From contig NC_088177.1 in assembly GCF_028769735.1 (NCBI RefSeq), positions 12,898,599-12,962,598 of the forward strand: 64,000 nt of DNA, read 5' to 3'. A model generated the notes under the pieces. That model was not told the DNA's origin and made no database searches. It saw nothing but the letters and a program-made list of their open reading frames with translations. Of the stretch, positions 38,801 to 53,800 are shown piece by piece (position 1 is the stretch's first letter; the number at the start of each line of letters is the position of its first letter). The position numbers and the translations under genes are program-made. Source of the DNA: Zonotrichia leucophrys gambelii (Eukaryota; Chordata; Aves; Passeriformes; Passerellidae).

Positions 38801-41800
38801 CTCGGTGCCTTGCTTCATCCAGCTTCGACTGCAGGGCAGAGATCTGGATCAGGTTATTGTACTGCTGCTGTTGCAATGCCTCTTTATCCTGAAAAATGAT
38901 TTTTTTTAGGTGTGAAAATTAATTGCTGTCAATATACAAACCTACTAAACCAGAACAATCTTGCTGAAATACTTCATTGACCCTGACACACCCAGTACAA
39001 AAAGAGCAGTAGGTAATCCCAGTGGCCTATAAAGAAATAAAAACCCAAAACAACTGAATGCTTTTTTAAGCTCATTTAAGTTTTTACCCTTTTACTTTTT
39101 GAAATCCAAGTTTAGCAACTTCAGAAAATTTAGCATTCAGTGATAAATTACACTTTCTCAGTTACACAACACTTTATATGTTTAAGAACATAACATCTTG
39201 TTCTTCTAGCCATTTCCAAATTTGATATGATACCATAGATGTGCCAAACTAAATTTGATAGATGGACACAGTTTAAGAAATGAAGAGTTCTGGGTAGATC
39301 AAAACCTACTCAAAAACACATCAAGTTCAGTCAGAACGTGATAAAGCAGCACTAAGTTTGTCCAGCCTGTGATCCGCCAAGCTACCACATCTTATTTTAT
39401 TGAGAAAAAAATTGGGGTTTGATCCTCCTTCTCTCACAATCCTTCTCAGGAGCTGGGTCAGTCCAAGGAAGAAAGGTTCACTTAGGAATTATCCAAAGAA
39501 TAACCATACAAACATGTACTTAATACAGTAAAGCTTGACAAGAAACCACAGGCAGTAATTGCCTCTGCTGTCCAACAGCAAACTTTTGCTAAATGGACTG
39601 TAATTCTTAACTCCAGGCTGTGATTAACTCTGTAGTAGTAACAAAGTGCTGGAAGTTTTGGACTATGGCAAACAGATCTGGCTTCAGACCCAGAGCAAGA
39701 AGGGCTACAGATTAAGATAATTCGATTTTAAACACAGGTAGTTATTAAAGACCCTCAGTGTTTGATATTCAGTAACAGCACCTTCTCAGAAGCTTCCAGA
39801 CAAGCTCAGGAGCAGCTCTGAAGCTGCAAACATGACAACTGTTAAAAGCAGATTTCATAGTAGGACTTGGAGTCTTATTTAAATCTCATAAGTAATATCT
39901 AAGTACATACCACTTCCAAGTAGTATGCAAGTCTTTATAGTGGACATAGAGTTTGTAGAACCAGAGATGATGGAAACCTGTGATATGTGCAATTAATACA
40001 CCACTGGGTGCCAGACAGCATCACAAACACTACTGACACCCCCATAAAGCCACTGTCATGTAATGCCAACCCCATTTAAATAAGGATTTCAAAATTACCT
40101 GTTTCAGTTCAGTTTCCACTTTCTTCATTTTCTGCAGCTGTTGTTCCAAGTTGTGTACAGTCTTGGAGACCTCAGCACCACTGAGCTTCAGCTCTTGGAT
40201 CTGTGCCATCAGATTTTCTATCTCTTTATCACGAGCTGCAATTTCTTGGTGTTTTCGCTCCTTTTCTAGTAACAGTTTATTGTAATCATCCATCTTCTCT
40301 TTGATTTCTGCTTGCAAAGATTCTACCTACACAGAAATCACAGTATACAGATATTCAGGCAATTGGAACAGATCTCCTGCCAGTTGAAAGCAAGAGTCAT
40401 TTCACACTGAAGGAGGTTTTACTACGGATTAAAGTGGTGCTAAAATCTCAGGTGAAAATAGAACTAAATATGCATAGAAAGTAAGAAAAAGTTAGCTTTC
40501 TGAAATCTTGTTTTCCAAATGCAGCAGCTCTTAAACACATGTTTGATTACTGTCTCAACATCTGCAGTACTCTCAGAGTACTAGATGAAGGAATACTCCC
40601 AAAGAAGCCTTTTGGTGATGGGGTTGGTTGGCAATCAGATTAAAAACCCACCAAGATGACATGAGTTATTATTAGCAGCATTGCATTTATCTCTGTAACT
40701 TCAGAACTCTCTTCCAGTATTCCAATGAATTCCTCCAATTCAGAGGAAGATGCAAAGATCTGAAGGATAAATATGCAAACAGACAGACTCCCAGGAGCCA
40801 ACATAGGACAGGTAATTCGCTTTCCAAAAATCATTTCAATAGGAAGAGGATACAAGTTTGGAATTTTAGCTGCAGGAAAACAGTCATTCATTGATCCCAG
40901 TAACCAAGGTGAAGGCAAGGCTAGGAGCTTTGGTGTGACAGACAGACTATCTCAGGGTGTGATAAAGTCATTCAGCATAGTGAAAGCAAGCTGCAGGAAA
41001 GCAGTGGGAGTGGAGAAATAATTTGGTCAACACTCATGAGCAAGGAAGATGGGATTTCACTAAAATTTTTTGTTCATCAAAAAGTGTCTGAATTGGTGTA
41101 AATCCCATTAACATTATGAAATGAAAAATCTTTGCATTAACATAGATCTTTACACCTTCTAAGTATTTTGCAGATATTACTAAAGCAAGAAAACACGCTT
41201 GAGCAAACCAAAAAGTCAAATAATAAACAAGGAGAGTGTAGGAGACTGATTAAGAAAACCAAAAATTATGAAAATTACATTTTCAAGCTGCCTACAGGCA
41301 CTAACATTTCCTTGACTGTGTATCTTACTCCCTTCTCATCTCACCAGCAACTCACCACTGCTAACCATAACACAGGTCTTACAGAAAAGATTTTGGGTAT
41401 AGAAAAATCATCTAGAAGTCTAATCTTTCTAATGCTACAAGATTTTGGCATCAGATTCCTCAAACTATGACACTTGAGACATAAAAAGTTAGAAAGCTGG
41501 TGCTGCAATCCTGTAGCTGAGAAACCCTTCCACATAACCTTCACTCTCACGTGCAGCTCCCAAGAACCAGCGAGGACTCTTTTCACAAAATAATCCCACT
41601 TTATTAGGTGCATACCTTGTACCTAATAAACACCAGAGGGGGAAACTTGTTATAACTGCTACCCGCAGAAATCAGGAGTGCACTTGAGCTGGTCTGGAGT
41701 GAGTTAAGCTGTTACAGCTGCATTAAACAACTGAAATACTGACATTCCTAGCACAGAATGCCTGCATCTCTCACCCTACCCTACAAATGTCACTTGCTTA

Positions 41801-44800
41801 GTTACCATCCTTATGTGTTTTTCTCCAATAAGTTTTCATCCTTTCTGAGAGAGGTTGCAAAGCTACAGCATTCATTTTTTCAGCTATGCCCTCCAGCATG
41901 GAAAATCCATTCCCTGGAAATTCATTCATATTGAAGATATGGATGTGCAACTCTAACACTGAGGCACACAATTCCATAACTATACACAAATAGATGGAAA
42001 TGAAATGAACTACTTGACAAGTTCTGATAAGAGCCAGGCCACAAACAAAAGGCACAGTTTTATCATCACCATTCCAATATCTTGGTTTCATGCTCCAAAC
42101 CTAAACTTCTCCTTTTATACCAAAAGGCTGTTTCAGTGAATAACTGCCTGTAACACCTCTGAGCAATAAGCCAGGAGAGCTGAGTACTTATGTAGAGGAA
42201 ATGAAATTGAAAGCAGTCATTCATTCCCTGCAAGAATTCTGCCACCCTAAAACCTGTATTCTCAGCTCCAAGTCATGCCTTGACATACCAAGAAGAGGAA
42301 AAAAGCTAAAGCATATCTAGAAGGGATTGAAAGGAAAAGGAGAGAAAAGTTAAGAGACATTCATGCTGTTTTCCATACCTGTAGAATCAATTCATAGTTC
42401 TGTATAATGTTCATTTATGTGAAAAAAAACCAACCAATCAAAAAGAAAAAAAAGGCAAAAGTTAATCTTTGAAGCCAAGCATCAAACAAACAAAACTGTG
42501 TAAACAAGGACTCATTTATAAACTTAAATAGGATGAGGCATGCAGACAAATGACATCTCTATTACAATTGTTTAAGTGGAAAAAATAAACACATTTCAAA
42601 CTCAAAAGTAATTTCTCAGATGAACTTTTTAGAGTGGAGTTTCTGTAATATTGTCTTCCTTGTTCATTTAAACCAGGCTCAGAGGTTCCTTTAGACCAGA
42701 CTCAAACTTGAATGTACAGCACCTGAAACAGTTCTTCCCACCTCCATAACAAATAATATAAATGTACCCTCATTGCCTAAATGTAGTTCAATCAGCTGGG
42801 GAAAAATCTGCTCTCTGGGTAACAGAGCAAAAATCTCTCCCATGAGCCAGACCATCAAGAACATACAGTTTGGTATTCAATAGTAATAAACTCTGTTGGC
42901 CACCAAGTCTGATTTTACTCACCCTCTGCTCTCTGGACTGTCCTGAAGTCTGTGATTTTGCTGACAGTTTTAACTGTTCTTCCAATTTTTGAATTTCCTG
43001 CTGAAAATCATCGCGTTCGTGTTCCCTTTCTATGGCTTGTTCCTGTAAACCCAGGCAGAGAGAATCAAAATATTTTTGAAGATTGCATTACAATCTTGAG
43101 TACAAGAATAATTGGGTTTTGTTTTTGTGGTGAAGAAACTGTTAATTTAAAAAATTATAATTTAATTATAATCTTATAATTAATAATTAATCAGGACTAC
43201 CTTCTAGTAGTCCTGAAAGCATATCTATAGTGACAGGGAAATAAAATAAAGAGAAAGCATCTTTTTGACTACAACATACATGTAAAGTACAATTATCATT
43301 TAATAAAAAGGAAAAATTACCCTGCAATACTACAAAAACTGAACTGAAAAAATTAACTTTGTTTTTTCTTTAATGAGACTAGTACACTAAGGTCTTATTT
43401 TCAACCAAAACTGAAAATAAAGTCCATTTTGGGAGCCACCTTGCATGTCTCAAACCAGAATTGAGAATTTACCACCTCCAAACCCATGGAAATGTCTCTT
43501 ACTCACATCCATGAACTGTCGCTGGTTTTTGAGCTGCTTTTCAAGCACTTCAATTTGCTGTTTTAATTCAGTAATCTCCAGTAACTTTGTAGCCAGGTCT
43601 TGGTTACTTTGCACCTGCTCCTCCAGTTCCACCTCCAACACCTTCATCTGAGAGCGTAGGTTGGAATGGTCCTTCTCTGCCTGACACTGAAGCTCAAGTT
43701 TCTCCTTTGACAAAAATTCTACTTCCTTGAGAAGACCTGAGTAAGAAGACAAAAATCATAAAAGCTGTCAGTGAAGGGTAAAAAAGTCAAGTATTTCAGA
43801 TGAGATTACATTTGAGTATTTTGGACAGCATCAAAACAAATAAAAATATTTATTCCTGAGGTAGGCTGTAAGAGACATCCTATACTGCTCTACCCTAAAT
43901 CCTTGCCACCCTTCTGTCCCAAATCTCTCCTTAATCAAGAATTCTCAGTTCCTCTAAACTCTGATGCCAAGATCCTCCTGTCCCCATCCAACATCCAGTC
44001 TTGGGCTGGTTTCTCCATGGCTCCTGCCTTGTGCCATGCTGGACACTGCTGCTGCCCTCTGTACTGGTGAGGCAGCACCCAGAGCACCTTGCCAGTGGCC
44101 ACTGGTGCCCAGCCTGACCCTGAAGCCAGCTGCTATGTAAAAACAAAGTTACTGCATTCCTCTGAACCTGAGTGGGGATTCAAACCCAGAGAAAAATCAT
44201 GCTGACAGAAAATCAGTCCAGCTCTGAGGTTATCAAGGGAAGAAAACACCTGGGAAAAAGATGGCACATATTTTCCCTGTGCAAAAAAAGAAATACCAAA
44301 AAGGGAAGTGTACACAGCTGAAATGGTTCAAGTTATCAAGAGTTAATTTACAGCTACAAATTGCATTTTCAATCAGATGGATGCACTGAATACACTGTTT
44401 AGGAGACCAAAATTGAAGACTTTACTGTGAACACTCTTGGACAAAAGCTACTTCCATTGTGAATATAGTTAGTAACCTGAGCAGGAAAAGAAACCTGTCT
44501 ATTTTGTATCAAAGCAAGGTCCTGCAAGAGCTTCTGATTTTACTTTTCACATGTTCTATTACTTACCTCAAATGTTTTTGGTGACAAGTTAAAGCTAAGT
44601 CTGTGATGCAACAAGGACCTTAAGAAAAGATCCAGCCAAATTTCCAGAATGGACAATTACCTTTTTGAAGTATGACCAATATAATGCATGTGATTTCTGA
44701 CATAATGTCATTACAAGCTGCTATTACAGAAAACTACCACAGCCTACCTACAACATTTTTTCTAGGGCTTCATTATCCACAGATATTTAATGACATTTCT

Positions 44801-47800
44801 AGACACTTGATACTAAGCAAAAAATGATTAATATTTCCATGTTCATGTATGAAAAGATAAGTGTGACAGGCTTGGAATAATGCAACAATAACCACAGTAC
44901 ACATTGGGGAAAATGTCACCACAGTGAGGATAATGGAAAACCATGTGAAGAGTCTGTGCCTTCACTGGCTCTGGAAATCAAAAAGCCAGACAAAGAGCAA
45001 CAAGGAAAGTTTGGGACACAAACATGGACTACATGAGCTCCTGAGCTCCACAGCAATCCTGTTGTGGGTTACAGTTACACTCCAACTACATTTCACTCCA
45101 AGCACTAATTATAGCCTACATAATAACCACAGAGCAGTCACTGTGCCACACTCCCTACTTCTTATTATATTTTTAAATAATCACAAGTTCATTTGGTTGT
45201 GGATGTAACTCAGGCTCTGGCAGATGCATGAAGTGAAGGCTCTGCCCTAATTTCTCTCCCAGTCCCCTGGGAGCTGTATTGTACATACCATCTATTATCT
45301 GTATCACACAATGCAACAGAAAAAACCCCACAAAATCCAACAATATCTGAATTCTATTAGGACTTCCAATCGCAGCCACAGCTGCATGACAGAGTGTCTA
45401 CTGCCAAGAGATGGGAATAATGTGAATAAAATAGCACTCTATAGTGTATTTACTAACACATGGTGCAGAGAGGAGGGCAAGGTCAGGTGCTAGAGATATT
45501 TATGATGATGGAGATATTTGGACACCCAAAGGAATTCAGACTGACCCTGAGAGAACAGAACTGGTATTTGGGAAAACAAGCACAAGAAATTTGCCTGCTA
45601 TATCCTAACAAACAGTGATGGCTTCTTTAGCTTCCAGAGGAACACCAGTGCTTTATGAGGAACAAAATACTGATTAGATAACACCGACCTACGCAGTCAC
45701 CTCTTCAGACAGAAATGTAAATTAATTGAAAAAAATAATCAGACAAGCAGATTTTACCTGCAATCAGCAGTATTTCATAGAAAGCAAGTATCAAATTTTG
45801 GCAACCTCTAAACTTTCTGACAAATTTTAAAAATTTTTTAAGCACATGTTCCCCAAGTGTATAAATAGAATTTCAAGCAACACACCAACAGATCGTCAGC
45901 TCACAGATTTGTTTCTTTGTAGAGACAAACCTATTTTATTAATGCTATTGCACATCATGCAATTCCCCTTGGGAAAGGCCCCAGCACACTCCTTCCCACT
46001 CCCCAGATCAGCAGCAAATGCCAAGCTCCATTCCAAAAGAGTTTTAATTAGCAAGGCCATTCTACTCACATTAGTACTCCACATGAAAAACAGGAGATGT
46101 CAGCTTTTCAAGGAATAAGCCCATGTCAATCAGCTCCAAGCAATATGATTTGTACTTATCACGTTTTCCACATACTACAAACAATTCCAAACCTGAGGAA
46201 AAGTACTACAGATGGCTGGGGTGGGGGAAAGGGGATGGATTTCAGGACTTGGCCCTTGCAGCAAAAGTAACTGTTCAAGTTCTAAGGAGCTGCTGGCAAG
46301 GGCTGGGCTGCAGCTCCTGGGAGAATGTCAATCCTAAAATACAACTCTGTTCTACAGCGGGCAGCAGCAAATTGCAGGACAATGAGGTGGACACCAAAAA
46401 TAGGTTAAATTAAAAATAGTGCTTGAGGGGGATCTGAATGGACAGAAGGAATAAAGATACAGTAATGGATAAGAAAGCTCAGTGCAGCTTTTGGACTCTA
46501 ACAGGAATTTACCTACATAACTTTTTATTCACCTGAGTGATTTGGTTTACTCAGCTCACACTCTCTGGGGAAAAGAAAAAGTCCAGAAATAAGAGACAGT
46601 GAATATGCAAGAATCTATGAATATACACATGTGTATAAATAAAATGAATCTAAAAAACAGGAGAATTATATTTTGAGTAGACCACAAAAGCATGTCAACT
46701 ATGAATTTATCAGATCTAAATGTTAGCCACTCAGGAGCTAAGTAGGCAAACTTCAGTTCAGGAGGATAAAGCATTTCACTTTCAATTTAGCGTCTAGAAA
46801 TTCGATTACAGCACTTGACTTCCAAAATCAGTGTATAACTCTAAGGATCCTTCCTACTTATTTCTGGTTTCTTCTTTCATTTCTTTACTAGCCTTCCCTA
46901 CCATTCTGCTTTTTATTTTTTCACTTTGACCTATCAATCCATTCAGTTACATTTCTTTCACCTCCCTTAGATGTCTTCAGCTCTTGCTGTACTTTTTTTC
47001 GCACAGTTTTACATCACCTCAAATATTTTTCTTTTTCCCCTCCCTTTAACTTAATTTACTCATTTTGACAGCTGACTTTGTATCACTAGAAGCTCACAGC
47101 CAGCTTGCAACACACCCCATCCTCTAAAAAAAAATGAAGCTGGCAAAAACAAAGACAATGGCACAATGCACTTTAAGCCTGATGGCAGCAAAACATCTTT
47201 GTCACTTCAAATGGTCATTATTGAATTGAATATTCCTAATTTTGCATCACAGAAGTCACAGCTTTTTATGGCCAAGATAATTATAAACCCAGTAACCTGT
47301 CAGGCCTAATTATTAAGTACTATTCCTCATTGTTAAAATAAAAGTTATCAACTCATTCAGTCAGCGTTACAGCAACACAGCAAGAAAAAAAATCCACACT
47401 TGTCATTACAAACCTGAACCTTCTTTTTGTGCTACATTAGCAACAGGTGCTCCTGGAAATCAAAACACAGACACATTGACAAGATGAATAGGGAGGGCAC
47501 TGTGATCCATTTTATCTTCTAGACCAACTAAAACACATATGGAATACAGAGAAGTGCATGGAATACACAGAGTGCCAGCCTTTAGGTATTTCATCTTTAT
47601 TGTGCTCCAAAGCTCCTGAAGACCTTGATCCATGTCTGTAGAGCTTTCTGCCTTTACAGGAAGACCCTTCTCACCTGTGTACCAGTCTGAGCTGCTCATT
47701 AGGTCATAGAGCCAACCTCTGATCCATGACAGGGGGACACTGCAATGTGCCTTGAGTGAAGACAACTTTGTTTTAAGTTAAGAATGTTGTACTCTCTACT

Positions 47801-50800
47801 CACCAAGAATTGCCTGCTCCTGGGTGAGCTCCTGGAAGCGTTCCCTCATGTTCTCCAGCTCCACAACAAGGCGACGCTCAGATTCCTCTTTCAGGTTTAA
47901 GGCCTCTTCCAACGCAGCTTTTTCTGCAACGTAGCCTTCAATAATGCCTGGAAGCCAAGTAAGAATGCAAATAAAGCCATAGACAAACTCATCCACTGGG
48001 AAAAAGCAGCTTGAAAACATGACTAAATTTTTGCCAGACAATGGAAGGTGACATAAAAAGGAGGAAGTAAAAGTTGATTTATCTTTATACTGTAGCTAGG
48101 CTTTTGACTACCTTAAGGAATAAAACATACTAGTTAATGTATTCTAAGATTATCAAGATTTTATGAGGATGACACATGACGAAATCTCTAAATCTGCAGG
48201 ATTCAAACGGGGATCATTAAGCTTTGATGGCCTGGGATGAGCTTCCAACACATCCTCTGCTAAGAGCTGATGTTTCAAGAAACCATCTCCAGAAAGTAAG
48301 ATCAAATGTTAGATTTAGAGCCCAAGAAATACAGGAAACAGAAAGCATATGATAAATGTAGGGAGGAACAAGCTGTGAGAAAATGACACTGCAATCCATT
48401 TCCTACCCTCTGCCTTATGGAGCTCCAGTGCCAGCTGGTTCTTGGCCTCACTCTCCTCACTGAGGCACTCCATCAGCTCCTGGTGCTGGCTCACCACCTG
48501 CGCCGTCTCGCGATTGCGGCGGCTGAACTCCTCCTCAAACTGAGCGTGGTTTTCATGCATCTTCTCCAGCTGCAAGCCAATAATTGCCCCAGCATCAGAC
48601 CTCAGATGCAAGGTAATAATACTAGAGACATTGCAACAAAACTCCCAAATTTTTAATAAAATTTATGCATTAAGTTCCAAGTTTTGAACTTTCATTTTAG
48701 TACTAAGCTGACTTTACCCAACACCTCTGGACACTTGGGTGAATCCCTGTGCTTACATAGCAGTATTTTTGCCACAAGTCTTGCTTAGGAACCTAAGTTT
48801 CTTCACTGTGCATAAAAAGAAATACCTCCCCGTCACAGACATGTTTTATGAAAAATTCTTTCCTTAGGATTTTTTCTCCTGAGAAGCTGAGAGGCCTCAG
48901 AAACAAAATGTAAACAATGGTTATCTGCTGCTGTGGAATGCAACAGGTGCATCTGTGATTGGTCTCATGTGGCTGTTTTTAATTAATGGCCAATCACAGT
49001 CAGCTGGCTCAGACTCTCTGTCCAAGACACAAGCCTTTGTTATTCATTCTTTTTTACTCTTAGCTAGCCTTCTGATGAAATCCTTTCTTCTATTCTTTTA
49101 GCATAGTTTTAATATAATATAGACAATAAAATAATAAATCAAGCCTTCTGAAACATGGAGTCATCCTCATCTCTTCCCTCATCCTCGGACCCCTGTGAAC
49201 ACTGTCACACCTCCCTATTGGCTAAACTGCTTAGCTTGACACTTGCTGAGCCACTTAAAATTCAAAGCATCCTTACACTTAAATTCTTCAATAGATTCAG
49301 TCATGTCTAATAGACAGTGAAGTCCAAATATCATCAGGTTTCCAAGGAACACCCCCAGCAAGCAAAGCATGCTGGATCACAGCTGATGAGGGTCACCTAG
49401 AACCCAGATCTGCCATGGCTTGGGCAAGTACTTTAAGCACAAGTTAGCTATGTATCAGTGGAAGCATCATCAGTACCTAAAAGGAAATGTATGCACCTCA
49501 TTCTAGGAGGGGTTTTTGAAGATGGTGAATATAAATTTCACACAGACACATCTCTGGGTTTCCCTAAATACCTAATGAGTAGGGTAATTTCAGACATGTT
49601 TTTCCCCTTCCCATCTTCTCTTCAATTAGGGACTTCCTTACCCAACAAACTAATTACTGTCACACTAAGTTAAATCCTCAGATGCATACAGCGCTTGTGA
49701 ATCTACCCCAGATGTGCAGTTTAGACATAGCAAAAGTCAGTATGGAAATAGTGCGTCTCCTTTTGCCACAATTAAAGCAGCATATCATTACAAGGACATT
49801 TGTTTGCTGCTATCTACATATTGCCCAAGCATTTTGACATGGGACTGAGTTTTCCTGAACCTACTTATCAGTTTTGAAAAGGCATCAATGAGAAGTGTGA
49901 TAAAAGACCCTCAAAAAAACTCCTGGTCTCCTGAAGTTACCAAATGAATTTAAATACCAGTTTAAATTTACTTAAGGTGACCAATCTATTGCCCTCCCAC
50001 AGGATCTGTTAAAAGGTTAAAAATGCAGCCTGAAAACTGAATTCACATTTCCAGTGTTATACGCAAAACTATGGAATGGTTTGATTTGAAAGGGACCTTT
50101 AAAGACCAGTTAGTTCCAAACCCCTGCCCTGAGCAGGGACATCTCCCACCAGACTAGGTCAACTCTAAATCACTTTTAAAAGATGAAAAGCTTTACTTGT
50201 TTAGTTGACTCTGTAACCAGTTCCAGAAGTCTCTCCACTGCAGTGCGCAAACGATGACAAATTTTCAGTATCGCTTCTTCACTTTCACACGCCAATTCTG
50301 GCTTTGCAAAAACGCTTTCACATAAGTATTGGCTCAACTCAGACACCTCACCAGTCCCTGGAGACTGCTGGTTGTCTTCTGTGAGAGTCTCATCAAGCAG
50401 CTCCTCTACTGCAAACAAGGAAGCTATTGGGAAACACAGAAGAGTGACAGCTGGCCACAAAAGTGGTCACACAGATGACTGACATCAGGCAGCGACACGG
50501 TCCTGGACATGCACCACAAGATGAACACTGAACTGTTGATGTGTCCAAGTTATGAAAAATCATGAGGGTTTTCCACAAGGTTTGGCAATCTTGTGCTGTA
50601 CAACACAGGAACTCTGCATTCACCAAGTCCATCTTTCCTGCCCCATGATCTAGCCAAGCTTTTCAAACAACATTATAGGTAGCTGCAAAAGAATTAAACT
50701 GAGAGAACACTGGTAGACACTATCTTAACTGTGGACCTGCTTTGAAAAACACAAACATTGCAAAAAGAGATATTCTCATCCATACAACAGGCAGTTTTCA

Positions 50801-53800
50801 AGAATGCAATATCTACATCCATGTTTGGTGATTTGTACTCACCCTTTTCTAGGTGATGGTTTTCTTTGGCTTTGAAATACTGCATGAATCCCATTTCTTC
50901 CATCATACTCTGAGCTTCTTTAGAATCTCCAGAAGCCAGACTGTCATCAAGGCAAAGCCCAATCTTGCTACAGATAAGGTCCTCAATAACTACTGTGGCC
51001 TTCACCACTTCCATCAGCAGTTTCAAAACGTGCTGATAAGACTCACGCAGTTTTTCCCTAGAACAAAAACATATTGAACATTTGAAAAATTGCACACACT
51101 TGATTTGGAAGACACTTTGAACCTACTCTAAGCCTGACAGTGTAAAATGGGTATCTGCCATGGTTGGGCAGTTACCAGTGAAGATCACTCAGATGACTCA
51201 CAAAAACCAGGTCATTTTTAGAGAGCTGGCACAGCTGATGCCTTGTGCAGGCTGACCTACCCTGCAGATGCTGGGCAGAGTTAAAGAATAAAGTAGGGAT
51301 TTACTAATAGGCCTCAATGGATCCACCTTGGGCAGCACAAGAGCCCAGCCAGGGCTGCACCCAAGATGGATCAAAATGGTCACAAAATGGACAACTGGTC
51401 ATGGGGTCTCACACTTTTATAAGTTCTGGTCCATTTGCATATTGGAGATAATTGTCCAGTTACAGTTTTAGGTCATGAAGTGCCATCCTTGTTTTTCTCT
51501 CTTCAGTCCATGTTGTCTCTACTCTTGGGCATGAAATTTGGATCATTTGTCCTTGGTCCCCAGCCAGAGAAGGAATTGTTTTGTCTCCCTACTCTGTGAA
51601 GAGAGCTCACCATCCCCTAATATGAAGCTCAGACCCACACACTAAAGCAGCACAGAACCTGAAAAATATAAAAGCTAAAACTTCAGGCATCACAGCAAAA
51701 CACCTTTGTCATCTCCACAGGCAGATCACACTACGGTCATAAGCATCTCAGCCTTTCATACCTGTGGAAGCACCAGCAAGGAAGACACTACTACAGCAGG
51801 AGGAGCAAGGAGTCTACTACTACAGTAGCAGTGACATCAAACAACTAGAGGGTGTTCTGGCAGACCTGACAACAAAACTTCTATTTATGAAAATGTTTCT
51901 ATTCTATCTATTTCTATTTATGAAATTATTTTAGTTTAAGATTAACACTAAGCCAGTTTCTGAGAGAGGGAATTCTAGAAGCTTATTCAACATGACAGCT
52001 TCTCTAATCCCCATGACATGTCAAACCAATCCACTCCATCTGAAAGCCTCTTGGTCACAGAACCTCTCTCCATTTTTTTAGATTTGTCCAAGACTAGAGA
52101 CAGCAGAAACCCCAAAACACCAAGGTCTTCATTACGCTGAAAGAAAAAGAGCAAGACAAAACCCAACTTGCTCTTAATGTCAGAATAGGTTGATAATATA
52201 AAAAACCCTCAAAATAATTTGCAAATAAAAGCAATATATCATTCTCCAACACTATTGTGAGCTGGCTTAATTTTGCCTACTTATTGATTTCTTTAAGAGA
52301 AGTAGGAAAACAAGCAAATAGAAAAGCACTAAGCATTATGTAACCGAAGATGAACAAACCTTTCCTCCTTAGAGTGCTCAATATCAGACCTCAGCAAGGC
52401 CAGCAAATTTTCTCCTTCTTGGTTTTCCCTGCCCTGCCACTGAAGGAGTGTCTTCAGTTCAGACTTGGTCTCCTCTATTTCATGCTTGAAAGAGGCCACT
52501 TCCTTTTCCAGCTGTGGAAGTACAGTGAAAACACAACAGAGTCAACAATTTCACCTCAACTTTGCTTTATAAACTCTACTTGAAAATGAGTTTCTAGAAA
52601 AATTACTTCTCTCCTTACATTTATTTTTTCAGATGATATCTATATCAGATTAAAACATATGACTATACATAAATAAAAATACATATTTGTATGTGTATAC
52701 CTACCCCACCTCCAGATTTTGCTGCCAAACAAATTACTGCCATTGTCAGAAACTCTGTCTCATCAGTAAACTAGGAAATAAGTCAAAATATCTATTTGGG
52801 AGAAAACTACCAAGAGAGAAAAGCATTCTGTGCCCATACCAACATCCTCAACCCTCACCAAGTCTACAAGAAGAGCTTGAAAGAGTAAAGCATTCCCAGT
52901 CAGGAAATTCTCAGTGTTACTGTTTCCCCCTAGTCTAACATACCACAAGAATTATACCTTCAATCTCTACACACATTGAGGCAGAGAGCCCTATGCAAAA
53001 ATACAACCCTAAAAGCACATTTAAAATCTAGTTTTAAAGTATCTTCTCCCTACCTGGTTAATTATTGCTGCTCTTTCCTGCAGCTGGGCTGACAACATTT
53101 CTTGTTCCTTTTGGTGAGCAGCCTGTGCCTTCTCCCTTTCCTGAATCAACATCTGCTCCTGGTCATGTAGTGATGCCTTCTTTTCAGCTTCAAATTCTTC
53201 CTGCAGAAACCACATATACTTGGATTTACTGAGAGAAGAAAAACCAAACACCACCACCATCCTCCAAAAAAACCTCAAACATCCCCTGTATTTTTTCTGT
53301 ATTGTTTAGAAGCACACATTTTGCCTCTCAGAATATAAGCAGTAACTTAGACATCAACACCTCCAAACAACAAAATTATGCTGAAACTGTGATCAAAATC
53401 AAAAATAGTGTGGCCAGCAGAGCCAGGGCAGTGACTGTCCCTCTGTACTCAGCACTGATGAGGCACAATTTTATCTATGAACACCAATACACTCCAACGT
53501 GATGGCCACCTATTTTTGCATTGGCAAGTCAAGAAAATAGTTTTTCCCCATGGCAAGAAATAAGATTTCAGAGCAGAAGACCTGCAGTCTACCAAGATGA
53601 CATGGATCCTTTGCAGAAGACTGAGCCAGTCCAATGCACTTAGGAAGATAAAAATGGGCTGACACAAAGGTTCCTTGTGTCCTTCCTTCTAGGTTCCTTG
53701 ACCTAGAAAATGGCATTTGTGGACAAAATCTCTTAAGCAGCCTGCTTGTTCTTCTCAGAAACACTTAAGAGAGCACAGACAGCAATTTTGAATACCTCAA

